DNA of 64,000 nucleotides from Plantago elongata (Eukaryota > Streptophyta > Magnoliopsida > Lamiales > Plantaginaceae), in NCBI GenBank assembly GCA_036897095.1, contig JAYMSP010000107.1:1-64000 (forward strand). The letters are read 5' to 3'. The position numbers and the translations under genes are program-made. Below, piece by piece: positions 25,501 to 36,266 of this stretch. A model generated the notes under the pieces. The model saw only the letters and a list, made by a program, of their open reading frames with translations. It had not been told where the DNA came from and searched no databases. Every line of letters begins with the position of its first letter. Position 1 is the first letter of the stretch.

Positions 25501-28500
25501 AAACTTTGTACTTGCTAAATAACACTAAAATCTGCAAGTGACTTACCTCACCTCGGAGCTCGGCATAGAAGACAGCACCAAATCCACCTTCACCAATCTT
25601 ATTGGCAATGCTGAAGTCATCAGTTGCGCTTGCAAGTTCATCATATGAGAACTCCACAGATTTATCAACTGTAATGCCTAGGCCTGCAGGAGTGCCATCT
25701 CTAGCGCCAGAAGAATTTTGGGTTTTGAAAGCAGTGCCTCCCGAAGCTAATCGAGAATGACAAAAACACCCAGTTAGCCCCGAATATCAGAAATTGGTCC
25801 TATCAAAATTAACTAAGAATAAATGAAAAACATGAAAAGCAGGGGCAATCCTTGTTATCGATGCACTACTGACAAGCAACTAGAATTTGAAAAGGAAACA
25901 CACTTATGGTGGATGGTATGGATTAAACTCTGCACATTTGAGATAAAACATAAGCTGCAACTTGCTATTGTCACCTCTATATTTTTTCATCTAGTCAAAG
26001 GAAAAAATAGAGATGAACGAGCAATAAGGCCATTGAGGACTAACTCATGAATTAGGCTGAGACACCATGATCCTAGAGGTCATGGGTTTGATTCCAGTCG
26101 AGTGCAGATTTGTGTTCTAGTGTATGCTAGCTTTAGTGGTGAGGGTTCAGCATACAATTATCATTTCATTTCAATGTTGTGCTATGGATTCTTTTTACTT
26201 CTGCAGATTGCATTAGTAAGCCGCCATAGTGTGCAGAGGAACGTATACAGCAAGATACATGAGTATGATATTTGAAAGGCATACATTATTCAAGTATTCT
26301 TTTTTTTTCTTTAGCAAAACTATTCAAGTATTCATGCATATGCCTTTTCAATACATATTAATGCAGAAGAGGGCACTTGCAAAGTGGATATTCAGCAGAC
26401 ATGTAGTTTGGCTTGTTGAATTTTCACTCTCAAATTTTTAAAACTGACAACTGGAACCTACATATGCAACATGCAAAATATGGAACAACTGCTACTCAAG
26501 CACCGACAACAAAAAGTTTGATAAAAATTAATTACCATAATTAGCATGTGCTGACTGATCTTCAGTTGTTGAAAGCAATTGAATCTTCTGTGCTTTCTTC
26601 TTTCTTCGAACTACAACATAAATACAGCCAGCAAATAACAATAATCCAGCTACGCTACCAATGGATACCCCAGCTATTGCTCCACCTGATAACCCTGGTA
26701 ACAAGCAAATGAAAACAGATATAAACCATTGCCTTATAATAGCTTATGTTACTTTCGAGTTTTGATCCATAACAGGAAATGAGAAAAGAAACATGCAGCC
26801 CGCACGAAGAGTTTCCAGCTCACCTGTGCTGCAATAGATAAACCAACAATCAATTGAGAACTCAAAATTCATATCGTTAAGGAGAAGGAACAACAAGAAC
26901 ATGTGACTTTATTAAAGCCAATGCTTAACAAGCTACCTGGTGGTTAATGGTGGAAAGTTGCCTCTTTGATCTGCATATGGATTACCAAGATTTAGTTAGT
27001 GAAAGATTGTCACTGTAATCTTATTATAGAAGATAAAGGAAAGAACAAGAAATAAGCAACAACCAATCACAAAATCATTCTCATGAGCCTGAAATACTTT
27101 ACGGAATAACTGAATAACTGATCTAGTGGAAGTTTTCATACTTTATGAAGGGGAACAAATGAAATACTTGTGATTAACCTAGTCAGGAAGTAGGAAAGTC
27201 ATAATCTAACATTACAAAGTAGAGTAATTCCGATCAATTGACTCGTAGGACAGGCTAAGTTCAGATTTAAAATAAGCAAACTGTCATTATTCTTTTTTTT
27301 TTCTTTTTGGAATTGAAACAGCCTAAATTTGTCTCAGCAATTTTCTTCAGTGCTTGAAATTCTAGATCATATGAAGAGTGAACTCCGCAAACCTGTGTTA
27401 TTTAGCCCAGCTGTTTACCAGAAACTTCCTAGCCTACTTTCAACACTTTGAACTAGATATGCCAATGCATAATCGCAACCAAATTACCCCCATTGACATT
27501 TACATAACTTCAAACCAGAATCCTAACTCAAAAAAGAAGCATAAAAAACATGGCATTTCAAGCTATTAGGAGTAGCAGTGTTATCAAAGTGCTGCAGAAT
27601 AAAGATGTGTGATATTTGCGTAAAGACCATGCTACAGAAGTTACCAACCCAAGTTATACAGTCCACTATTATCTCCTGAACATACTTTTCTATAACTGAT
27701 TTATGAGTAACAAATAGTAATAGACCAGCAACCATTTATCTGACTCATAAGGAAAATGTAAAGTGTAATGATGCCTCATAAGGAAAATGTAAAGTGGAAT
27801 GATGCCTCATAAGGAAATACTTAAGCCCACTAATAAGCAGCAAAGGAGTATGTAGTCTTAAATGGTAAAAGCAGCATAAAGATGCTAAGATAGCAAAAGC
27901 AAAGCAGGTAAGCATCTAAGCTTTAAAAGCATAAAACAGAAACAACATATTGCTAGTTTCCTAAATTCTTCAACCATTAATAGACCATTCTTCAAAAGTA
28001 ACCAAATAAGTAATCTCAGCTTAAAGATCACAAAACAGAATAAAGATACTACCTACATCTAAATTCATTCTATATGTTCATTTATTACTAATAGTCTAGC
28101 CTCCATTTCTCCAACACACAAGATAAATTTCTAAATCCAACTGATATGCTCCAGATTAAGTAATTCGAGCTTAAGTTTTAAACATCACAAAATAGAGTAA
28201 AGACACTCCCTACGTCCCAATTCATTCTCTATGTTCATTACTATTTATGAGTAACTACTAGTCTACTACTAATAACTAGCCTCCATTTCTCCAACACACA
28301 AGAATTTATAAATCCAACTGACATGCACCAAAATAAGTATTATGAGCTTAAAGGTCACAAAAAACAGTACAAAGATACTCCACACGTCCCAATTAATTAT
28401 ATATCTTCATTTATTTATGAGTACCTACGACTAATCTCCTTTTCTCCAACACACAAGGAAAATTTCTAAATACAACTGACATGCACCAAAATAAGCAATC

Positions 28501-29699
28501 TGATCTTCAAGGTCACAAAGACAGTATAAAGATACTCCACACATTGCAAATATTCCCAATTAATTATATATCTTCATTTATTTATGAGTAACTACTATTA
28601 ATAGACTACTCTCCGTTTCTGCACCACATTACTAAAAAATCTAAATCCAACTGATATGCACCAAAATAAGTAATCTGAGCTTTAACATCACAAAGCAGAA
28701 TAAGGATACTCCATATTTCCCAATCAATTCTACTTGTAGATGTATTTATGAGTAACTACTATTAATAGACTAATCTCCATTTCTGCACCACATTAGTACA
28801 AAATCTAAATCCAACTGATATGCACCAAAATAAGTAACCTGAGCTTAAACATCACAAAGCAGAATAAAGATACTCCTTATTTCCCAATCAATTCTACGTG
28901 TACATGTATTTATTAGTAACTACTAATAATGGACTAATCTCCCATTTCTGCACCACATTAGTAAACAATCTAAATCCTACTGAAATGCACGAAATAAGTA
29001 ATCTGATTCTCAGCTTAAATGGCAAAAAGAAGATGCTGTACTACAAAATCTGAACCAACTCTCACCTCTACCAGGCACAAACACCAAACCACTCCCAGCA
29101 CTATCATTCACATTCGGATTAAACCTCCTTACCACCTCGATACTCACATTCGCCGAAGCCGCCACCGACTGCAAAGTCTCCCCCTCCCTCAACGGATAGG
29201 TGACAAACAGTCCATACCTATCATCCACATGCCTATCCCCACAGCTACAATTCACCGGCACACTCACCGTCACGCCGGTATCCGGAATGTTATAATCCGG
29301 ATAGGGATTGTTCGCCTGCAGAGTGGCAGGAGTGGTCAAATTGGTGTAGTAAGTCTGGGCGATGAGCTGGTAGGTATCGGAAGGGTTTACGGTGTAGTTG
29401 AAGGCGTGGACGAGTATGTTTCCGACGCAATCACAGCGGAAGGGGATGTTGATGCGATCACCGACGAAGATGAGGTCCTGGTTAGTGATTCTGGGATTGT
29501 AGGAGCGGATTGTGGGGATGGAGGTTTGGAAGAGGGTGGAGACGAAGGTTAGGTTGAGGTCGGGGATGTCGGAGGAGAGGTAGTAGGAGGCTAGTGCGGT
29601 GGGGCAGCCGCGAGTGCACTGGCTGGTGGTGGTGGTGGTGGTGGAGATGAGGGTGAGGAGGAGGAGGAAGAGATGTTTGGTGGTGGTTAGTTGGTTCAT
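22532..29699 (-). CDS. LysM receptor-like kinase, CERK1/LYK3 type
   Basis: Twelve coding exons, complement of join(22532..22696, 22846..22944, 23061..23196, 23687..23781, 23859..24010, 24100..24193, 25298..25387, 25547..25746, 26536..26694, 26824..26828, 26937..26970, 29066..29699); 620 aa. Signal peptide (about 1-26), then three LysM domains separated by CxC pairs (CDC, CSC), one membrane helix (about 226-252) and an intracellular kinase: glycine loop GEGGFG near 329, Lys in AAIKKM near 349, HRD at 439-441, DFG at 459-461. All catalytic motifs are intact. The CERK1/LYK3/NFR1 class senses chitin or lipochitin oligomers at the plasma membrane and signals for immunity and, in many plants, symbiosis. 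The activation-segment region reads YAQYGDIS, the version known from symbiosis-competent members. Exon 3 must be the 5-nt microexon to keep frame. Whether the ligand is chitin, a Myc factor or a Nod factor cannot be read from the sequence. Confidence 0.95.
24951..24976. mobile_element. Possible MITE end in LYK intron
   Basis: AAAACGAAGGGAGTATAG resembles a Stowaway right terminus. No left partner found within the intron, so this is only a weak call. Confidence 0.25.
26040..26200 (+). mobile_element. Possible second SINE type in a LYK intron
   Basis: GAGGTCATGGGTTTGATTCC resembles a tRNA B box with one change from GGTTCGANTCC, preceded by an A-box-like TTAGGCTGAGACACC. The downstream part ends in GTGAGGGTTCAGCATAC. 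No clear target duplication found. It is distinct from the short SINE family elsewhere in the window. Confidence 0.35.
27744..27817. repeat. 31-bp tandem repeat in LYK intron 1
   Basis: Two full and one partial copy of a unit starting CTCATAAGGAAAATGTAAAG. Confidence 0.9.
28005..29010. repeat. ~165-bp tandem array in LYK intron 1
   Basis: About six copies of a unit with the landmarks GAGCTTAAACATCACAAA, ATACTCC, TTTATGAGTAACTACTA, CTCCATTTCTGCACCACA and AACTGATATGCACCAAAATA. Landmark spacing is 158-180 bp and the copies are moderately diverged. The array ends about 50 bp before the exon 1 donor. One further unit lies outside the gene, at 31553-31700, in the neighbouring gene's intron. Confidence 0.9.
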
Positions 29700-29719
29700 G
29701 GTAGTACAGAGAGTTACAG

Positions 29720-31376
29720 GTGTAAGATGAAGAAGGAGGAGAATTGGAATTAGGTGGCAGTGTCTTTTTTACTTTGAATCTGAGGCGAACGTATCCAAAC
29801 TCCGACCTATTGATCAGAAATGAATTTACTATTGTTTGTGTGAAATCATAAATAATTCATAATACAGATAGTTGCAGTTGTAAAATGGAGATGAAGAAGA
29901 AGAAGAGAAATGGAACATGGAATAGTTTGTGAGGAGGAAGGTTGACTGGAGATTCAACAGGGACAGTGAAAATGTTGACTTTGAATTCTTCTTCTTCTCT
30001 GTGTTACTGTTCACAGAGGAAAAATGATATTACTGCTGTCGATGTTTGTTCGTTACTGGTTACGGCAACTAGGCACTAGGATATCTTCACTCGCTAATTA
30101 ATAACCGAAGACATTTTAATAGACGAATTGTAAGGACCCGGCTCCTTACAAACGGACACGGTTATTTATAGATAACTATTCGAATGATATGTTTTTCAGT
30201 TGGTCACCCATCATAGGATTGCTCCAGAATAAGTATGTTTAACTTTAAAGTTTTTTTAGATGGATTTTTAAAAAAAATTGCATCATCAACGTTCTCAACT
30301 TCTTTAAACTCTTTAAACTTAACTTAAAATTCTAGAGCATAATTCGTTTTAGATGAATGTGAAGGGATCAATAAAACTCTCTAGCATGGTACTGGTATTA
30401 ACTAATGGTCCATATACAAGGTAAGCCAGACATGTGAAGTGGTTAAAACTTAATGGTGATTGTTGTAAGTGATTAGTGACATATATGAGCTAGCATTTCT
30501 GGATTTGACTTATGGGGATTAATTTAGGAGAATTTGCTAACCTATGAACTGTTGCAATCAGTCAAAATTCAGTTCATTCTAACATTAACTTGTAGGGTGC
30601 AGACTGTGCAGTTTATATCATTTTATAAAAAAAGTGAAGGAAATAGTTGGTCTCAATCTGCTAAAAGTCTCAACCTAAAGATAGCCTCTGAATCTTATGC
30701 ACAAAAGATGCACAAATATACAACATTTCTCCCATTAATAACTCGTAAAATATCAACTTTATAATTTTTAAACTTCATATATTAAAATTGACGCATAATT
30801 TTATAAAAAAAATAAAATAATAATATAAAATGAAGAAAGTGAAAAATGTGTACTTTTATATTAAATTTTATAATTTATATATAAAATTTAAATTGTTTAT
30901 TATTTGTTATTGGTGGGGTAACTTACTTTTTTTCAGTAATGTATGAAATTTTGTGAGACATTTAAAATGACAAAAGTGTGAAATTTTATAGGATAGAGGG
31001 AATAAACAGAATAAGTTATTATATAGAACTAGCTAAATTTTCAGTAAAAAGTTTGACGTTTTTATCCGAATTTACGGATTTTAGTTTTTATCCATGAGTA
31101 TAACTTTTATTTGACAAAACCAGGTTCTAGAACCACACACAATACATAATTATAAATTCTAGTTTTTATCCATGAGTATAACTTTTATTTGACAAAACCA
31201 GGTTTAGAACTCCACAAAATACATAATTACATATAGCTGATACTACATATGTTGCGGAGTTGCACTTTATTATTCCTACTACTACTATATTACAATATGC
31301 TTTTTTTCTGAAGCCACAAACATCAAAAACAGGGAATCATATGTATATCCGTTCTATTTGCCGGAGTATAGGAAGG
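29720..31376. other. Spacer upstream of the LysM kinase
   Basis: Holds the promoter of the LysM kinase and the 3' flank of the membrane-protein gene. No further gene seen. A tandem duplication lies at about 31081-31230. Confidence 0.5.
31081..31230. repeat. ~71-bp tandem duplication
   Basis: The unit TAGTTTTTATCCATGAGTAT through ACATAATTA occurs twice in direct order, with a few differences after GACAAAACCAGG. It lies 150-300 bp downstream of the stop codon of the next minus-strand gene. Confidence 0.9.
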
Positions 31377-34327
31377 TCAGGAAGAAGTCTTGCTACCCAG
31401 TGTCCTGGCCAGTTCCTTTAGCAGACGGTTATCTCTCACAGATTCATCCTTCTCAAAATGCCATTTCTTCGAAACATCTTCAGCCTGAAATTAGCAACAA
31501 ACTTTAGCGAATGTTATGATTTTGGCGTCCTTGCATTGCCACTTTATATTCTTCTGAGCTTAAACATCACAAAACCGAATAAACATACTCCCTACGCCCC
31601 AATCAACTCTATAAGTATACTTCCTACTTCCTACTAATAGACTAGTCTCCATTTCTGCACCACATTAGGAAAAATTCGTAGACTCTACTGGTATGCACCA
31701 AACAAGTAATCCGAGCTTAAATGGCAAAAGGCAGGTGCTAAGAAGCTTAAAATTTCAAAATCTCAAACAGGAACAAACACCAAACGACTCCAGCAATAAA
31801 ATTTGCATTCGGATTAAACCTCCTCTCCCCATTGACTGAGGATTCAGCAGGGAGAGTTGGATGAGTTAATGACTTTGAATTGTTCTTCTATGTGTTTTGT
31901 TTTTCTTCTGTCCTACGTTTCTACTTTCTAATGTTTCTAGACGACTGGAGGAAGAAAATGCAAAGCTAACTGCTGGTAACTCAGAGCGAACTCGCATTGA
32001 AACTGGTTCTAACAGCTTAAATTTTACTTTTACTAACAGATTAGATCAGTTGGGAGGCTATAATGGTTTATCATAGCACTAAAATGACCGCAAATGTAGA
32101 AAACAATTCCACGGTGACATACCCAAGATCTTACAGGGGCTAATCGCTCCCTGAATGTTTCAAATCTTGGCTGGACAAGGTCCTTTCCTTTAGTGCGGAT
32201 ATCACTAGTCTGTCAGGAGAAAAAGGGAAAAATCAGTTGGATTATTAGGGAAGACAAATGTGATAATGAGTAACAAAAAATACAGTAATGGGATATGCTA
32301 ATGGTACACGTCAAATTCACATCATGCAGAAAACACTTATTGGAGTTTGGGTCATTTTGACCAAAAATTATTTAGACACAGATATGTAGGGTGAATGCTG
32401 AACATACACAGAATTACTGTGCATTTTTAACAATTTCAGACTTGCAAGCATGACAAAAAAACCCGCATGGATGTAACTATCTACTGCACCAGCACTGAAG
32501 TATTGAACAGCATTTATTCTTTAACAAAATAATTAAACCAACATAACAATTAAGAACTTTTTGAATGCATTAAAATCTGCAACTTCTTCCAAAGTAACTT
32601 GCAATTCATACAAAGATTATGTTTGCTAACCAACATAGATACATGAGCTTGTGGACCTGCCAAGATCAATATAAAGGGTAAACCTTGTGTGTGAGTATTG
32701 GGTAAGGTAGGCATATTAAGCATTCCTTTCATAAAGATGCCAATACAAGGTCTCAAAACCCATTTTCAGTAGGTCGCCTACCATTGCAATTTGCACAATT
32801 GATCCCTCGTCTCATGCAACTATAATGGAGAGTTTTTATAAGGAAAAAGGATGAAGATGAGTGCTCTCATACACTCTGTATAAGTCATGAGCTCAAACTT
32901 AGTAGACATCCTTCAAACGACTCAATGTACATCCGTGTACTTGTTATTTGTTAACATAGTTTGATTGCTGTCCTCTATGCTATCAACACTAATCTCACTC
33001 ATAGAAGGAGCAAACCTATCACGATTTATCAAGCACCATGATACAGACTCATGAAAAATCTACCTATAGTGGCATAGTTTCAGTTAAATAACATTATTGC
33101 AATTTGTCAAGCTCCATACCATATAAACATATCCGTAGTAGTGAAACATCCATCTTTGGTGGCATATTGTCAGATAAAAAGCACTATCAGTACTTATCTA
33201 GGCTTACTTAAGAATCTTACCTTTGTTATACTCTGCTAATTTACACAAATGATGGAATGGTAGACTAATAGAAGTTCACCAATCACTTCGATCATAAATA
33301 ATTTTCCCTTCCAACCCATCTAAAAGCTTCACACTAAATTGACAGAACATGCACAACCAAGCGTGTTCGACTTATGACTATGCAATTCATAAAATCCGTG
33401 TAGCATGAAGGGCCTCTAAGATTTAAACTTACACTGTGAACCTCCAGCTTGGACACCACTAACGCAAGGATCAAAGAACCACCACCAAAGACCAATGCAG
33501 TAGCAATCGCAAATGCAGCGCCAACTGTCATGAGAAGGGGGGAAAAAAGAAAAAGCAGAATATAACATGTCAAAAACTAATTCCAATAATTAGATATCAC
33601 TTATCTAAATCGATTAATTAATTGAGTAACGAAACCACAAAGGCTAGTATCTATCAAAACACCAATTACTTGGTTGAAGTAGTCATAGTTCATACGCTGA
33701 GATAGCCCTGCAGCCACAGCCTTCAACTTCTCCGGATTGATCGTCGCTCTCTGCTTATCTTGTCTTAAATCGTTAGCCGTCGAGGCCACAACCGAGTTCT
33801 TTGCATCGGGCAATTGCCACCTGAGCATCATATCACATGATTCCAATTTACAGTTCTCATACATTTCCTAAGCAAGGATTTGATGCAACAATACTCAATT
33901 ACAACTAAAGCATCAAATAACTCACAGAAAACAGGCAAGAAATGAATAAAGATGAGAGAAACCTTTTAGCCCCAAAAGTGACTTGAGGCAAAGAAGCATA
34001 AGCCCTAAGCGGGTTAATAGCCTCACGCGACGCAAAAGATCGAATTTTGCTATCAGGGTCTTGCTCCAGAGCCCATTTGGAGGACTTGGAGAAGGAAGAA
34101 GTATTGGAGATTTCTGAGGAAGAATTGAAAATCTTTGGCGGCAATGAGTGTCTCAAAACCTCCGGAAGAACATCGGCAGAAGCGATTTCTGATTGAATTG
34201 GTGTGGGATCGGATTTGGTGATGACATTTTTGGGTTGTTTTTGGAGAATCTTGGTGACGGCTTGTTTGGATTCTTGCAAGAAATAGGCACCTTCAGAGCT
34301 TGCTAATCTCCCTGCAAGAAAGCTCAT
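31377..34327 (-). CDS. Single-pass membrane protein of unknown function
   Basis: Complement of join(31377..31484, 32135..32209, 33433..33524, 33663..33820, 33963..34327); 265 aa. I do not recognise a named family. The first ~120 residues are polar and Ser-rich (MSFLAGRLASSEGAYFLQES at the start). Residues about 175-200 form one hydrophobic helix with glycine-rich packing (VGAAFAIATALVFGGGSL). A short charged tail follows, with SKKWHFEKDESVRDNRLLKE and GSKTSS at the end. The exon 2 donor was set at G|GTGTTT to keep frame with exon 3; the nearer GTAATT donor would break it. A Tim/MICOS-like organelle membrane role is conceivable from the helix alone, but that is a guess. Intron 4 holds a broken piece of the LysM kinase gene. 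Confidence 0.75.
31553..31910 (-). pseudogene. Broken copy of the LysM kinase 5' region inside an intron
   Basis: Three blocks match the LysM kinase locus in order: one array unit of its intron 1 (31553-31700), the intron/exon 1 boundary and the end of the LysM ectodomain (31700-31835, e.g. GCATTCGGATTAAACCTCCT, which also lies in exon 1 at 29111), and sequence upstream of the start codon (31836-31910, matching 29938-30000). About 0.8 kb of exon 1 between the last two blocks is missing and the exon 1 donor is not preserved. It lies entirely in intron 4 of the membrane-protein gene, in the same orientation as the parent. Confidence 0.85.
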
Positions 34328-34385
34328 CTCTGGTTGACGATCTGTTTCTCTCGCGCTATTTTCTATCTGATTTTGTGTTTATGCG

Positions 34386-34397
34386 TTTTTATATGGG
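34386..34397 (-). promoter_or_regulatory. TATA box of the membrane-protein gene
   Basis: The minus strand reads CCCCATATAAAAACGC about 60 bp upstream of the start codon at 34327. Confidence 0.6.
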
Positions 34398-34399
34398 GA

Positions 34400-35550
34400 G
34401 ATTAGGCCTAATTGCAGTTAAGGTCACCGCCTCTTGATCTAGTGCTGTTTCTCTAAGCGAGTATTTCGTTACTCGCTTATGAATTAACAAAACGAGCTCA
34501 TTGTTTGAGCTCAAGTACGGCTTATTTGGTTTCAGAGGGTCGAACTTTAATCGAGTTCGAAGTGCATTACTAAGAAATGCATATAAACAAATAGATATAT
34601 GTGCTTAATTGAGCTGAACGAGCCTAGAGTATACCTACTCAGCTTGATAACCAAGCAAGTCACAATTACTCAAATTTAGCTCGATTAATTTATGAATGGG
34701 TTGGCTCATGTAGCACATCCACCTCTATGTTTATCTTAATTTTAGTACAACTTGGTTTCATAATATGTTTCATTTTCTTGAAAAACAAAGAATTTTTAGA
34801 GCTTTTCATACACGTTTGAGAACTTTTTATAATATTTTTAATAGAATAAAAATTTATGAAGTAAATAGGAATAGTATGTTAAATAATTCGAGATAGAAGC
34901 TTTTGCATCTCGTCAGTTGTAAAGGTAAAAAATTAATACGTTAAGATATCTCTTTTCAACTTTATGGGTTCAATGAACCACTTAATAGTATATCCATAAA
35001 TTCATAGTGTATCATTGTAAAGTATGTAGTTTTGGCTGAGAATAGTATATTCATAAATTCATGGTCCATAATAGTGAATTATGTCTTTTTTGGCTAAGAA
35101 TCTCGTCACTGCAGTTGATCGCACTTATGTAAAATTGTAGGAGAAAAATTGATGCAAAAGTAATATATAGTTAACTTTAATTTTTGGCCTGACACCCTTT
35201 TCGCTCATCTTCCCTCTTTTATAATTCATAATTTATAAAGTCTTATGAGATACGATCTCTATAATAAAGTTAGCATGATTAACTAGTATACTCTTCGAAC
35301 TAGATATATAAGATTAGCATGTATTATTATACCCTAAGTTTTGAAGGAGTGTATGTCACATGAGCACAGACTTCAGGGAGGCTTGTACAATTAACACCTC
35401 AGTCTTTGGAGTATTGCTCAAGGAGTTGTCTCCATATCTACTATTAATTTATACTAGAAAAATTGGCTGTTAAGAAATATTTAGCCGGAGTATTGCTCAA
35501 GAAATTTTACTAGCTGATGTGAGCCTGTGACGTTACCTGCTCCAGAAATC
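34400..35550. other. Spacer with 57-bp direct repeat
   Basis: No gene seen. A 57-bp unit (AGTATATCCATAAATTCATAG... ending TTGGCTGAGAAT) is repeated at 34987 and 35044. The left part (34430-34720) has several GAGCTCA/TGAGCTC motifs typical of dispersed plant repeats. Confidence 0.5.
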
Positions 35551-35551
35551 T

Positions 35552-35880
35552 TCAGAAAAAACTCAGTGGCATGAGCCTCGACTCACCATGCACAACCCTG
35601 TTCCTGAATCTCCATATAGCCCAGCATAAGAGCACAACACAATAAACCGACATCATTTCTCGTGTGAACTACCTGAAACCACGCCCAAACATCATAAACA
35701 GTATTAAAATCCTCATGCATATTCATAAAACACTGCCAGTTACTCATACAGCTGCTGAGCTGCATAAACAAACTGAAAAAGGGAATCCTCATAAACCTTC
35801 CTAGTTGTGTACAACTGAACTTAAAATCATACAGATCAACACCACACAACGTGCAACGATATAAATTTCACTAAGGGAAA
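35552..35880 (-). mobile_element. LINE remnant (3' end of ORF2, RNase H/zf-RVT side)
   Basis: A minus-strand reading contains CGVDLYDFKFSC and VWAWFQVVHTRNDVG; a second frame 35 bp further has CWAIWRFRNRVVHGES. The pattern of W-x-I-W-x-x-R-N after a leucine-rich stretch is typical of the C-terminal zinc-finger region of plant non-LTR retrotransposons. The frame changes once between the two parts and nothing upstream is recognisable, so this is a small old fragment. Confidence 0.5.
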
Positions 35881-36266
35881 GCAAACATTTTAAAAATACT
35901 AAAACAGCAAACTCTAAAGAAAAAGATCACTTACCAGCAGTTAAACAACTCGCCCTGTTCCTGGTTCACCGACATCAGATCCTTCACCCAATTCAAGCTC
36001 AATGTTTCCTCAAAATGAACACACTTCATGGACAATTTTATATTTCCAATATGTTCTTTTTGGTTGAACTCAGGAGTAGTGAGTTTTGAACTTGTCCAGA
36101 CTTATATCCATTCAATCAATCAAGAAAAAAATTGTAGTGTTTTGAAACTGTCTGTACATACAAATTGCTCACACTTCTAAAACTATATTCATCCAAACAA
36201 TGCATACATGAGATTCAATACTGTGTGTAGAGAACAAAGGGAGGGCGTGCAAAAATGACTCACTAA

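Noticed and set aside
29019-29552. Long plus-strand open frame (177 codons) opposite the LysM exon 1
   Set aside because: It is the antisense of a conserved ectodomain. The protein is Arg/His/Gly-skewed with no family features.
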